Positions 9,170-18,345 of a stretch of DNA of 64,000 nt are shown one piece after another. The stretch comes from Pedobacter steynii (GTDB taxonomy: Bacteria; Bacteroidota; Bacteroidia; Sphingobacteriales; Sphingobacteriaceae): NCBI RefSeq assembly GCF_900103665.1, contig NZ_FNGY01000016.1, positions 93,932-157,931 on the forward strand, written 5' to 3'. The position numbers and the translations under genes are program-made. How positions within the stretch are numbered: the first letter of the stretch is position 1; each line of letters starts with the position of its first letter. A model generated the notes under the pieces. The model made no database searches. It saw only the letters and a list, made by a program, of their open reading frames with translations, and was not told the origin of the DNA.

Positions 9170-10471
9170 ATGAAAATATACCTAAAGTCGTCCCTCATAG
9201 CTTTTATTGCGCTAATGCTCTTTAGCCCTGCTTATGCTCAAAAAAATGCGATTGCTGAATTACATACCGCAGCATTCATAAAGTATTTTAATGCGGGAAA
9301 AGCAGATAGTCTGTATACGCTTATGGCTGAGGAAGTTCGATCAAAACTTCCTTTAACCACACTGGGCTCAGCAATAGCACAGATAAAGGGGTCACTGGGC
9401 AATTTAACGCGGAGTGACTATGTGGGTATTCAGCAAGGAACCGATGTATATATGGCAACGTTCGAAAAACCCGGGATGGTTTTGCATATTAATATGGATA
9501 AGGCTAACCAGGTTATTGGTTTTTTCTTAATGGAGGATAAACGAAAATTAACGGAAGATAAACGAGAATTACCCGGCTCGGTTACCATCAATGCAGGAAC
9601 TGCGGTATTAAAAGGAACGCTTTCTCTCCCGCAAGTAACGGCCCCCGTCCCTGTAGTACTGTTAATTGCAGGATCAGGCCCGACAGACAGGGATGGAAAT
9701 TCTCTATTAATAAACGGTAAACCAAACTATTTTTTACAGGTCAGCGATGCGCTGAAGTCAAAGAACATTGCAGTATTTAGGTACGATAAGCGCGGGATTG
9801 GTCAAAGTACATCGACTAAGGCCCTCTCTGAGGTTACTTTCGAGGATATGGCTGAGGATGCCCTGGCCGTGATTAAAATGTTGAAAGCGGATAAACGCTT
9901 TTCAAAGGTTATTGTGGCAGGACATAGTGAAGGCTCCTTAATAGGAATGTTGGCTTCCGAACGTGAAAAACCAAATGCATTTATCAGTTTATCAGCTCCC
10001 GGCGTACCTGCTGATGTAATTTTAAAAACGCAACTTAAAAGCAAGGTCTCCACTATTGATTACGCAAAGGCGGCTTTAATTATTGATAGTATAAAGGTTG
10101 GCCATTTCACCAAACAGAAAATGGATGCCGGTTTCAATATGCTATTCAATACGGCTTTGCAGCCTTACCTGTATTCATGGATGAAATACGACCCCAAACA
10201 GTCCATCAAAAAGTTAGCCATACCGGTGTTAATTGTACAGGGTACACACGACATTCAGGTCAGCGTAAACGACGCACAGTTACTGAAAAAGGCCGAACCT
10301 CATGCGGTGTTGAAATTGATTCCGGGAATGAGTCACATTTTGAAGGCCGGTCCTGCTGACCCCGTACAAAATGCAGCTACTTATACCAGGAGTGATTTGC
10401 CGCTTCATCCAGAATTGATCCCCACATTGGTTAAATTTATTGATGGCCTTCCGGTAATAAAAGCGCCATAA
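9170..10471 (+). CDS. Secreted alpha/beta hydrolase with DUF3887-like N-terminal domain
   Basis: 433 residues with a signal peptide (residues 1-23, ...SPAYAQ). Residues about 25-125 form a small alpha+beta (DUF3887-like) domain. The hydrolase domain follows: 'VVLLIAGSGPTDRDGN' (oxyanion region), nucleophile elbow GHSEG, acid in 'QGTHDIQV' and catalytic His in 'GMSHIL'. A short internal repeat (EDKRKLT/EDKREL) lies in the linker. Likely a periplasmic esterase or peptidase; substrate unknown. It starts 56 bp after the preceding gene. Confidence 0.82.
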   Translation: MKIYLKSSLIAFIALMLFSPAYAQKNAIAELHTAAFIKYFNAGKADSLYTLMAEEVRSKLPLTTLGSAIAQIKGSLGNLTRSDYVGIQQGTDVYMATFEKPGMVLHINMDKANQVIGFFLMEDKRKLTEDKRELPGSVTINAGTAVLKGTLSLPQVTAPVPVVLLIAGSGPTDRDGNSLLINGKPNYFLQVSDALKSKNIAVFRYDKRGIGQSTSTKALSEVTFEDMAEDALAVIKMLKADKRFSKVIVAGHSEGSLIGMLASEREKPNAFISLSAPGVPADVILKTQLKSKVSTIDYAKAALIIDSIKVGHFTKQKMDAGFNMLFNTALQPYLYSWMKYDPKQSIKKLAIPVLIVQGTHDIQVSVNDAQLLKKAEPHAVLKLIPGMSHILKAGPADPVQNAATYTRSDLPLHPELIPTLVKFIDGLPVIKAP

Positions 10472-10666
10472 TCAAATCCATCACAGGTTCCGATTAATAC
10501 TAAGTCAATATGACGTATTAAAAGCTAAACTATTTTGCCATAAAAAAATCAGGACAACGCTGAAGGCCTACCCTATGAATAATAAATCCAGTACAATTAG
10601 GTTTTGATGTCTGATTTGCAGTTCCGGCTGAGGCTCAGGAAATGAAGAAAAACAGAAGAAAAATGC

Positions 10667-11245
10667 CTAAAGTGAAATTGACGGGCCTTCGAAGGGTACA
10701 GGCAGGTAAAAGCGTCCGGTACTTAAATTCTGTATCTTAAGAATCTTTTTTGCGGCTTTATCCAGGAAAACCTTGAAATAATGCTTATCCTTCGAATTCG
10801 CCTTCTCTAATACCAAAATCTGTTTTCCTTTTTTCTGACTGACCTCATAAACAGCCAGATTTGTAGAAAAGCTATAGAAATTCCGCCTTACTTCATAATC
10901 GGGTTTGGAACTCTTCTGAAGGCTGACCGTATCTATAGCCATCGCCTGCCGGATCGTAGCACCACCGTCAAACTCAATCGCTTCGCGAAAAACATCCTTC
11001 GCTTTAATCAGTGTATCCGCATTGAGCTGCCATGCGAAAGCCAGTGGCGATTCCTGACCAGCCCGATCAATGAGCTTTAACAGCGGAGAGGAGGCCAGGG
11101 CTAATTCCCGGCTGTCAACATCTATTTTTAGAATTTTAGGAGGCAGGAACAGTGGTTTTGATTTGACCTGAGCCGTAGTAACCAGGCAAAAAGAAGCCAG
11201 GAATATGGCCAGGATAAAAACGCGTTTTAAAGGATGATAGGACAT
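10667..11245 (-). CDS. Secreted protein of unknown function
   Basis: I choose the internal Met at 11245 (MSYHPLKRVFIL) because it places a standard signal peptide at the N-terminus (cleavage near ...VTTAQ). This gives 192 residues; a longer form from 11284 would bury the signal. The mature protein is mixed alpha/beta with several Lys-rich strands ('NFYSFSTNLAVYEVSQKKGKQILVLEKAN'). I do not recognise a family. It lies just downstream of the SLATT-containing operon but is 117 bp away and has its own signal peptide, so it is probably separate. Confidence 0.6.
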   Translation of the reverse strand: MSYHPLKRVFILAIFLASFCLVTTAQVKSKPLFLPPKILKIDVDSRELALASSPLLKLIDRAGQESPLAFAWQLNADTLIKAKDVFREAIEFDGGATIRQAMAIDTVSLQKSSKPDYEVRRNFYSFSTNLAVYEVSQKKGKQILVLEKANSKDKHYFKVFLDKAAKKILKIQNLSTGRFYLPVPFEGPSISL

Positions 11246-11361
11246 AACTTCTAAATTCAAAAAAAATCTTATTATGCCCTCCATGGGCAGTATTACCAGT
11301 CCACAAACATATGAATTTAAACATAAAAGTAGAACCGCTAAATCTCGTATTTAATGAGCCA

Positions 11362-11796
11362 CTAAACGCTGTCCAAACGGGATTTCTTCCATTCCTGGTT
11401 CAGTCCGTCAAGAATGCGTTGATATTCCTCACTGAAAGCTTTAATCTTCAAAACATCCTGATCAGCTCCTTTTTCAAAAAAATCAATGGCGAAACGTAAG
11501 GCATAAAACCTGTTCAGCGCCTCATTGTTAGCCACCCATAGGGTTTTAAAATTGAAAAAGGTGTTGTAATAATTGACAATGGTGACCAGACTGGAGATCA
11601 GCAAAGCGATAATACGGATCTCTTCTTTATAATCCTGCAGGTTTAGTCCCAGAACAATGGTCACCAAAGTAGAAAGTATTGCTACAGTGATGTAAGTGTT
11701 GAATGCACTCCTGCGATAGTAGACACGCCGCCCATCGATCCCTTCGATTCTTTTCTGAATACTGCCTTTTAAAAAAGTCAATTGCTCGTTTTCCAT
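11362..11796 (-). CDS. SLATT/DUF4231-like two-TM membrane protein, candidate effector
   Basis: 144 residues: a charged N-terminal helix ending 'GRRVYYRRSAF', two adjacent TM helices (about residues 31-53 and 60-81) and a C-terminal amphipathic helix pair with 'ANNEALNRFYALRFAIDFFEKG'. This is the layout of SLATT (SMODS and SLOG-associating two-TM effector) domains, which are predicted pore-forming effectors in bacterial conflict systems. It is the last gene of a four-gene operon, 2 bp after the 810-residue protein. The effector role is inferred from family and context. Confidence 0.6.
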   Translation of the reverse strand: MENEQLTFLKGSIQKRIEGIDGRRVYYRRSAFNTYITVAILSTLVTIVLGLNLQDYKEEIRIIALLISSLVTIVNYYNTFFNFKTLWVANNEALNRFYALRFAIDFFEKGADQDVLKIKAFSEEYQRILDGLNQEWKKSRLDSV

Positions 11797-11798
11797 AT

Positions 11799-14231
11799 TT
11801 ATTTTTTAGGATGGTGGTGTATAATTCTATTGGCCAGTTCACTCAGCCGCTCTGATTTTTTCAAAAAGATGGCATCTACGTACTTAGGTGTCACTTTCAG
11901 TTTATGAATGGAATTTGAACGTATGGAAGCAGACACAATTTTTTCCCTGGCATGATTGATCTGTCCCTCGTTATAATAATCCAGGGCCTCAAAGTATTCG
12001 ATTTCCATCTCGGTTGAGGGGTAAGTCGGATGCTCATCGAACAATAGCCCGATCAGCTCAAAATAATTCCTGATGTCGTCAATATGCTTTCTTGCCATGC
12101 TGATCAGCGAAAAATCAGGATCGTCCTGCAGTTCATATTTTCGGATTTTCATATCTGCCAGAGAGTTCAGTAACGCGGTATAGTTCTTGATAATCAGCAG
12201 CGAAACCGGGCTTCTGTATTCCTCGTTGATCAACAGCTGAAAACGTTGTTCGGCCATATGCAGGTATTGTATTGCGGCATCAATATCCGAACGCAATTTC
12301 TTAAGATCAGCCTGCTCGTCTGACTTCAAAAACTGATAGACCTTGGAAAGATAACATAGCCCTATTCCCTGGAAAATACGTGGATCATCGAGATCCGGAT
12401 TAATGAGCTCCAGGCCGCGGCTGATCCCTTTATCTTCCTCCAGATTTCTCCTATACAACCAAAGCAACATATAGACAATTTCTACCAGAAGCTCATTTCC
12501 TCCCTGCTTATAAACCAGTTTATTGGCTTCAGCAATGCGGTCATAGTCAATCGAAGTATATTGATGCACAATGATTTCAAACTGCCTTTCCAGATTCAGG
12601 ATCACCTTTTCCTCTAAGCCCTCATACATCGCAGGATCCTGCCCCAGCGCAATTGCCCTTCGCTGCACCACAAAATTCAGATAGGTAAAAACCATTTCTT
12701 TTACCGAGTTCGAATACACGTTATTTTCGAGCAGATAGAGCTCATCGATCACCTCTTTTACACATCCTCTGATCTGGTCAAAATCAACCTCCTGCATCTC
12801 CACATTCAGGTTCAGAAACTCATAGAGTTTCTCCATCAAAGGGGGGTAAATCGAGTTGTTTACAAAAGGCAGTATGGGGAGATGCTGATAGGGATTACGG
12901 ATGATGTCCTTGCCATAGCGATATTCCGGCTCATAGTCCATCCCACCCCAAAAGGCATCTGCTACATCAAAAGTCTGATTTAAAACCGCTACTGCAGATT
13001 CCAGTTCATAAAGACGCGATTTATGGATGTCCCGGTTTTTGTCAATTTCCCGCATGATCTGCAACAATTCCTCCTGATCAAGTGCAGTCCGGCCTCCTTT
13101 ATCGCTGAGCTGGGAAAAGGTCGACTTATACTTCTCATATATACTGTAATAGAAATGATTGTCCAGGATATTGGATTTATGGTCGAAGTATCCCTTCACC
13201 CTGAGCAGGGTGAGTTTATCCGCTTCATCTGCTGTTGCATCAAGCCAGTTATCCGTCTTGAGTTTAACGAGTAAGCTCCTCAGGTCTCTCAGGATCAGAA
13301 TTGCTGCATCCAGATCTTCTTTAAACTCGTTCTTCAGGCGGTCAAACAAAAAATACTGAAAGACATTTCTGTGGGTATCTCTCTCTTCCTCCAGCCCGCT
13401 TCCAGTCTTCTGAAGACTAGACCTGACCTTAAAAATTTCTCCCGTTTTCCTTGCCGAAGAAAGGTAAATCAGGGTATACTTCAAGTCCGTCTCTTTCATT
13501 CCGGAATTGATCTGGCCAACACGTTCAATCACCTGTATATCCCTAAAGGTATTTTCCAGAAAAACATGCCGTTCCGCCGGAGGTACTGAAATCAGATTTT
13601 TCCTGTTGTTCTCTACATAAGCCCTGAACAGCTCCACAGAAAAATCAGTTCTTTCGCTCTGCTCAAAAAGCCTTTCAATCTTAGAGATATCTCCTTTATT
13701 CGGGATATTGATGCCGGAAATGTCCAGCCGGTCGCGGATGAAAACAAAAAACTCATTGAGTATCGTATAAGACTTGTCGTTCAAAATCAATAAGAGCAGG
13801 ATCACCTCAAAATTATTTCTGAAAAAGGCTGCTGACTTTTCCGGATGGTTCAGAAAATCACCGGTCTCTGCTTTAAGCGATTCCAGGTTTCCGATCACTG
13901 CACCTGCATGGCTCAGGTGTCGCGCAAGCTTGTTCTTCGCCGCCACCAGCTCCACCTTATACTCCTCTAAAAGAATACATTTGGTCTTGTTCAACTCGCC
14001 AAAGAAATAATCATAGCAGATAAACTTCTGCGCCTGAAAATGGGAATCCCCCTTTGAAAACAACTCAATCTCGATATAAGGGAGGTAGTTTTCCATCACA
14101 TCGTAAGTATCCAGTGCATAGAGGAATTCATAGCCCTCACTATGAAGCTCGAGGTCCGTAATGATATTGTCAATATCTGAAGGGCTAAAACAGTTGAGTA
14201 TAAAATGATAATCAGTATCCGTTTGTTGCAT
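11799..14231 (-). CDS. Large helical protein of unknown function, candidate sensor/regulator
   Basis: 810 residues, no signal peptide, no TM segment. Predominantly helical and charged. The C-terminal third (about 560-800) has a TPR-like rhythm, for example 'GIGLCYLSKVYQFLKSDEQ' and 'AIQYLHMAEQRFQLLI'. Near the N-terminus 'YALDTYDVMENYLPYIEIE' (D41, D44) faintly recalls the first strand of a PIN nuclease, but the other acidic positions are not evident, so I do not claim nuclease activity. It lies between a 330-residue unknown (11 bp) and the SLATT-like gene (2 bp). Size and repeat content suit a sensor or scaffold in a defence-type operon. Confidence 0.6.
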   Translation of the reverse strand: MQQTDTDYHFILNCFSPSDIDNIITDLELHSEGYEFLYALDTYDVMENYLPYIEIELFSKGDSHFQAQKFICYDYFFGELNKTKCILLEEYKVELVAAKNKLARHLSHAGAVIGNLESLKAETGDFLNHPEKSAAFFRNNFEVILLLLILNDKSYTILNEFFVFIRDRLDISGINIPNKGDISKIERLFEQSERTDFSVELFRAYVENNRKNLISVPPAERHVFLENTFRDIQVIERVGQINSGMKETDLKYTLIYLSSARKTGEIFKVRSSLQKTGSGLEEERDTHRNVFQYFLFDRLKNEFKEDLDAAILILRDLRSLLVKLKTDNWLDATADEADKLTLLRVKGYFDHKSNILDNHFYYSIYEKYKSTFSQLSDKGGRTALDQEELLQIMREIDKNRDIHKSRLYELESAVAVLNQTFDVADAFWGGMDYEPEYRYGKDIIRNPYQHLPILPFVNNSIYPPLMEKLYEFLNLNVEMQEVDFDQIRGCVKEVIDELYLLENNVYSNSVKEMVFTYLNFVVQRRAIALGQDPAMYEGLEEKVILNLERQFEIIVHQYTSIDYDRIAEANKLVYKQGGNELLVEIVYMLLWLYRRNLEEDKGISRGLELINPDLDDPRIFQGIGLCYLSKVYQFLKSDEQADLKKLRSDIDAAIQYLHMAEQRFQLLINEEYRSPVSLLIIKNYTALLNSLADMKIRKYELQDDPDFSLISMARKHIDDIRNYFELIGLLFDEHPTYPSTEMEIEYFEALDYYNEGQINHAREKIVSASIRSNSIHKLKVTPKYVDAIFLKKSERLSELANRIIHHHPKK

Positions 14232-14242
14232 ATCGGTTGTTG

Positions 14243-15235
14243 TTATTTAAAAAATCGAATAATAGCCTCTACTGACTGGTCTAATGAACTGGATTCACTT
14301 TCCCTAAGCACATCCTCTGCTTCATCTGAGGCGCCATCCAGGACTTTATCTAAGGGTTCAATGGCCGTTTCATACAGCAGTTTATCTACGTTGATCCCCA
14401 CTTCCAGAACAGAGGTGTCGGGAGAAATACCCCTTACGCTCACCTTCTGAGAAAGAAAGGATTCTATTTCAGACTGCTGAAGAATGATATATTCGGAACT
14501 GAGCAAAAACTTATAGGCTTCAGTATGACCAAACAGAAAGGTTTTGAGCAGCTCGCGGTCCTTTTGCACAAATACCATGATCAGTTCACTCATCATCTGT
14601 TTATGCTCAGGAACCTGCAGACAGTGTTTATTCGCCAGCAGCTCAATTTTCAGGTTATAATTGTTAAAAAAAGCCCGGTCCTTATTTAAAAAAGCAATAT
14701 CTTCCAGCCTGATGCTGTTGTTCCTTTCTTTAAAACGCTGGTATTTTTCCAGTATTTTTTTCAGTACCGCATGGCTGTGTGTCACGTAATCGGTGGTATC
14801 CATAAAAGGCAGATCAGGACTGATTTTGTAGTCCAGCCCCTTCTCCCGGAGGTTCTCATTAGAATCACAGATCAGTTCAATTCTTTTCTGGTAAAGGTTC
14901 AGAAAGGAGCTGATCATTAACCTGGAATGGACCGACAAATCTTCAATGCTCAGCAAAGGAAGGAGCTGAAGTTCCATCTCCCGCCTGGTTCCGAATTTCA
15001 GTTCCGACGCACCGGTCAGAAAACTATAGAGGTAATCTTCATTTTCAGTCACAACAACAGCTTCCCCGGGAGGACTTAAAATGGGCCTGGTAATCTCAAT
15101 CGGCCTAAAGCCGGTGATCTTCTCCCCCTCTTCCACCTGCACGTAATAGTCATCTCCCTTTTTAAACAAGGAGGTCATGAACTTATCCGCGTCGAGCGAA
15201 GGCTGGAGGACGCCTGCGTATACATATCCTTTCAT
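14243..15235 (-). CDS. Unknown protein of the SLATT-containing operon
   Basis: 330 residues, cytoplasmic, unrecognised. The first 75 residues are beta-rich ('DDYYVQVEEGEKITGFRPIEITRPILSPPGEAVVVTENEDYL'), suggesting a small barrel or sensor module; the rest is helical. The C-terminus is acidic and Ser-rich ('DEAEDVLRESESSSLDQ'). Second gene of the operon, 12 bp after the ART-like gene and 11 bp before the 810-residue gene, so translation coupling is likely. Confidence 0.6.
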   Translation of the reverse strand: MKGYVYAGVLQPSLDADKFMTSLFKKGDDYYVQVEEGEKITGFRPIEITRPILSPPGEAVVVTENEDYLYSFLTGASELKFGTRREMELQLLPLLSIEDLSVHSRLMISSFLNLYQKRIELICDSNENLREKGLDYKISPDLPFMDTTDYVTHSHAVLKKILEKYQRFKERNNSIRLEDIAFLNKDRAFFNNYNLKIELLANKHCLQVPEHKQMMSELIMVFVQKDRELLKTFLFGHTEAYKFLLSSEYIILQQSEIESFLSQKVSVRGISPDTSVLEVGINVDKLLYETAIEPLDKVLDGASDEAEDVLRESESSSLDQSVEAIIRFFK

Positions 15236-15247
15236 ATTAAATCAGAA

Positions 15248-16045
15248 TTAAGATAAGCCAGTTATAATTTCTTCTACTTTTCTACTCATCAGGTCCTGAT
15301 GTTTCCAGGCCTCAAGGGGAATTCCCGGCCTGGCAAGACTCTCCTCATGCCCATATTGGTGCAGCTGGATATTTGGAAACTGGTTCTTGAAATTCGTCCC
15401 CCAATACACAGTATTGTAAAACTCATAAGGCAAAACCAGATGGGTCGGCGTAAACTGAATCACCTTATCACATTGTGCCTCGATGGAAAAAAACTGTGGC
15501 CCGACTTTTCTTTCTCCCCTTGTAGCCTGCTGGTACAGGTTAATTAAGTGGCCGATTTCAAGGCAGCAATCTTTGTGTTTCGAAAGCTCTTCTACATTGA
15601 CCTTCGACTGGATATAGGCCTCATTATTCCCAAAAAGAAGCTTAATGAAGGCCAGCACATGGAAAATATCGGGGTCTTCTAAAACATAATTTTCTTTATG
15701 AAATATGGATTTCATCCGTGTAAATCCTCCGGAATCAAAAGGTAAAATCCGTTTAAAACTATCCGTACCGATGGTTTTAATGTCAAAAATAAAGGTCATT
15801 GGAGGATCATCGGTATAGCTGGACAAATCTTCTGAAGTTATGTAAGACGATTTGCCATAGAAGAAATACACCAGGTTTTCATTATAGACCTTGCAGGGCT
15901 TCGGAATCGCCCCCTTTTCATGCATGATGCTAATCGCATATCCCTGTGTCGTAGTATGACAAAGCGGCAAAAATTTAATCTCTTCTTCCGATTGAGGTTT
16001 TAGTTCTTCAATGACATCCCTAAAAGATTTAATATATGGTCCCAT
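15248..16045 (-). CDS. Possible ADP-ribosyltransferase-like protein, first gene of the operon
   Basis: 265 residues, cytoplasmic. The N-terminal third resembles ART/RES-type folds: 'LPLCHTTTQGYAISIMHEKGAI' places a conserved-looking His (H30) on a first strand followed by a helix, then 'NLVYFFYGKSSY' supplies aromatic Tyr positions (Y60, Y63). A third-motif candidate is 'THLVLPYEFYN', with Glu near residue 225. If real, it would transfer ADP-ribose from NAD or bind a related nucleotide. The match is by eye and weak; the protein could instead be a non-catalytic relative. It leads the four-gene operon. Confidence 0.4.
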   Translation of the reverse strand: MGPYIKSFRDVIEELKPQSEEEIKFLPLCHTTTQGYAISIMHEKGAIPKPCKVYNENLVYFFYGKSSYITSEDLSSYTDDPPMTFIFDIKTIGTDSFKRILPFDSGGFTRMKSIFHKENYVLEDPDIFHVLAFIKLLFGNNEAYIQSKVNVEELSKHKDCCLEIGHLINLYQQATRGERKVGPQFFSIEAQCDKVIQFTPTHLVLPYEFYNTVYWGTNFKNQFPNIQLHQYGHEESLARPGIPLEAWKHQDLMSRKVEEIITGLS

Positions 16046-16377
16046 AAGAATCGTTGTTTGGTTGAGCGTTTTGGTTGAGCATATTTAATTTAACAATTGC
16101 AAAAAAATCCTTCAGTCCAGGAGGCGACAGAAAGCGGAGTGGCAAATCATGAATCGTCATTCTCCACGTAGAAAACAACCAATCACCCAACGGAAATAAA
16201 ATCAGGCAGGCAATTTTAAGGAGTTTGAAGACAAAAAAAAATACTTAAAATTAGGTATATGTAAAAAACACCATCGGTTGTTTTTGTAATTCATTCTTAA
16301 AACATCCGCACACCTATTGCTTTTTACGTAAAAAATTGTTATTATTGAATTAATTAACCCTATAAAACGCTCTCCTT
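16046..16377. other. Divergent intergenic region, 332 bp
   Basis: AT-rich spacer between the start of the SLATT-containing operon (leftward) and the amidohydrolase gene (rightward), so it must hold promoters for both. I see no gene and no exact TAnnTTTG box. The sequence near the operon carries a short direct repeat described separately. Confidence 0.6.
16057..16080. repeat. Direct repeat TTTGGTTGAGC x2 upstream of the unknown operon
   Basis: Two exact 11-bp copies (16057-16067 and 16070-16080), 13 bp from start to start, lie 11 bp upstream of the first gene's ATG on its leader side. On the coding strand they read GCTCAACCAAA twice. They could be an operator or a leader-RNA element; no experimental link is implied. 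Confidence 0.5.
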
Positions 16378-18291
16378 ATGGAAAATCAAAAGTCAGCCCA
16401 CCTGGGCTGTACGCATTGCGCGTGCAACAATCCAATGTGGAACATCCTCGAAGAGGAATTATTTCATCCCGAAAAAATCTCGAAAGCTGCGGAAGGACTC
16501 AAACATCATGCTTCCCCGGAAGCCTTATCGCTGGTGATTTCGGGCGGTACCATCAGACCGCTTACAGATGGAGAAATGAATACTGTTGAAGCCATCGGCA
16601 TTCACCAGGGTAAAGTAATCGCTACCGGTAAAAAAGATGATGTCGAAACTGAAATGCGCAATCAGGGTATTGCCTTTGCATCCAGGCAGCTCGAGGATTA
16701 CGAGGTCCTGCTCCCGGGATTTATAGACCCGCATGTTCATATCGTTCCAACTGCGCTACTGATGGGATGGCTGGATTTGAGCAGGTTCTATGACCAGAAG
16801 TTAAAACCAGAATATACACCAGATACGATTGCCACCCTCATCAAAGAGGAACGGAATGGCCCCAATAAAGAGAAATACAACAAAGGAGCCTGGCTATTGG
16901 GTAAAGGAGCTGATCCGGCATTGATGCCTTTTGTATACGACGATCCCAATGCGGAAAATGGCATTGGTTTGACGACTTTCACCTGCGATTCATTAGACCT
17001 GATCGTTACAGATGTGCCCCTGCTGATGTTAAGCGCATCTATGCATACCGCCTATGTCAATACCAAAGCACTACAACTGACCTATGATCATACTCCAGAC
17101 ATCAACGACAAAATGACTTTCGAGGAGTATAAAGCAAGTAACCACGGACAACTGCAGGAAGGCCTTGGAATGGAGCCTGCTTTAAAAACCATCCCGCTAT
17201 CACAACTTGCTGAAATGGTGATTGGTTGTTTTTCTCATCTGCAAAAGTTTATTGAAGAAGCAAACAGACGCGGAAATACCTTCCTCTATGATGCGGGAAT
17301 GAATGATGTGTTCAAAAGTCTGCTCAAGATCTACCTTCAGTTTTACCCGAATAACATCCGGATTGGCGCCGCAAAGATGTGCAGTACACAAAAAGATGCC
17401 GATAAACTAACGCAATACGAACCGGTTACCGAATACTCGGATATCTATTATGGAAATGCGAAAATCATCTCCGATGGTTCTAATCAGGGTTTAACAGGCT
17501 ACCAGTCTGAACATTATTGCTGTCTGCCGGATTCTAAAGGGAAATTTAATTTTACAACAGAACAGGATCCTGAACCCGTCGAAGTTCCGGCACCCTACAG
17601 AGAACTCCTGAATACCATTGCCATAAAATGGGGCTGGCCACTCATGACCCATGCAAACGGAGATGAAGCCATCAACTTTACCATCAAGGTATATGAAGAG
17701 GTGATCAAAAACCAAACTGGCAGCCCGGTCAGACACCGGATAGAACATGCCTCTTTACTTTCAGATCAAAACATTAAGGACTTGAAAAGACTGGAAATTC
17801 TGCCAAGTTTCCTGATTGGACATGTCGGATACTGGGGCTACGCTTTCCGTACAGCTATATTTGATAAAAAGGCGGAAATTCTGGACCGCTGTAAATCGGC
17901 ACTTGATGCGGGATTAAGGATCTCCCTGCATACCGATTGTGAAGTGACCCAACTTGGCCCCTTACGCATGATGGAACAATCGATTACCAGAATCATGGAA
18001 GCAACACCGGAGAATCCTGAGGCTCATGTCCTGAATGCGGCAGAATGTATCAGTCCGGAGCAAGCCCTGCGCGCGGTAACCACTGATGCGGCTTACCATT
18101 GCTATGCTGAAAAATGGGTAGGCAGCTTGGCGGCCGGCCATTTCTCAGATTTTGTGATCCTTAAACAAGACCCCCTCCATCTGAAAAAGAATTACATGCA
18201 CATGCGTGATATCGAAGTCCTGGAGACTTGGAAAGGAGGAGTAATGGTTCATCAGCTCGTTGTTCCCGAACAGGTTTTGAGTAACGCTTAA
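16378..18291 (+). CDS. Amidohydrolase-family protein (YtcJ/amidohydrolase_3 type)
   Basis: 637 residues. The metal-binding HxH is in 'LLPGFIDPHVHIVPTA' (about residues 116-131); later ligands are in 'MTHANGDEAI', 'RHRIEHASLL' and 'SLHTDCEVT'. This order is typical of the YtcJ-like imidase/deacylase group. The N-terminus has a Cys-rich tag ('LGCTHCACNNPMW', about residues 9-21) that is unusual for the family and could bind metal. Cytoplasmic; substrate unknown. Transcribed alone and closed by the hairpin at 18303-18341. Confidence 0.82.
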   Translation: MENQKSAHLGCTHCACNNPMWNILEEELFHPEKISKAAEGLKHHASPEALSLVISGGTIRPLTDGEMNTVEAIGIHQGKVIATGKKDDVETEMRNQGIAFASRQLEDYEVLLPGFIDPHVHIVPTALLMGWLDLSRFYDQKLKPEYTPDTIATLIKEERNGPNKEKYNKGAWLLGKGADPALMPFVYDDPNAENGIGLTTFTCDSLDLIVTDVPLLMLSASMHTAYVNTKALQLTYDHTPDINDKMTFEEYKASNHGQLQEGLGMEPALKTIPLSQLAEMVIGCFSHLQKFIEEANRRGNTFLYDAGMNDVFKSLLKIYLQFYPNNIRIGAAKMCSTQKDADKLTQYEPVTEYSDIYYGNAKIISDGSNQGLTGYQSEHYCCLPDSKGKFNFTTEQDPEPVEVPAPYRELLNTIAIKWGWPLMTHANGDEAINFTIKVYEEVIKNQTGSPVRHRIEHASLLSDQNIKDLKRLEILPSFLIGHVGYWGYAFRTAIFDKKAEILDRCKSALDAGLRISLHTDCEVTQLGPLRMMEQSITRIMEATPENPEAHVLNAAECISPEQALRAVTTDAAYHCYAEKWVGSLAAGHFSDFVILKQDPLHLKKNYMHMRDIEVLETWKGGVMVHQLVVPEQVLSNA

Positions 18292-18302
18292 AATGTATAA
18301 AG

Positions 18303-18341
18303 CAGGTCTATCCATTGCGGTGTTTAGCAAGGATAGACCTG
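18303..18341. terminator. Bidirectional hairpin terminator
   Basis: Perfect 11-bp stem (CAGGTCTATCC / GGATAGACCTG) with a further inner TTGC/GCAA pairing, between convergent genes ending at 18291 and 18346. No long T-run follows on the plus side, so strength is uncertain. Confidence 0.65.
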
Positions 18342-18345
18342 TTGA

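Noticed and set aside
11799..12000. PIN nuclease call for the 810-residue protein
   Set aside because: Only the first acidic motif is faintly visible; the remaining catalytic positions are not seen.
11799..16045. Known defence-system assignment for the four-gene operon
   Set aside because: No reverse transcriptase, CD-NTase, TIR, restriction or retron signature is visible, so no named system can be assigned.
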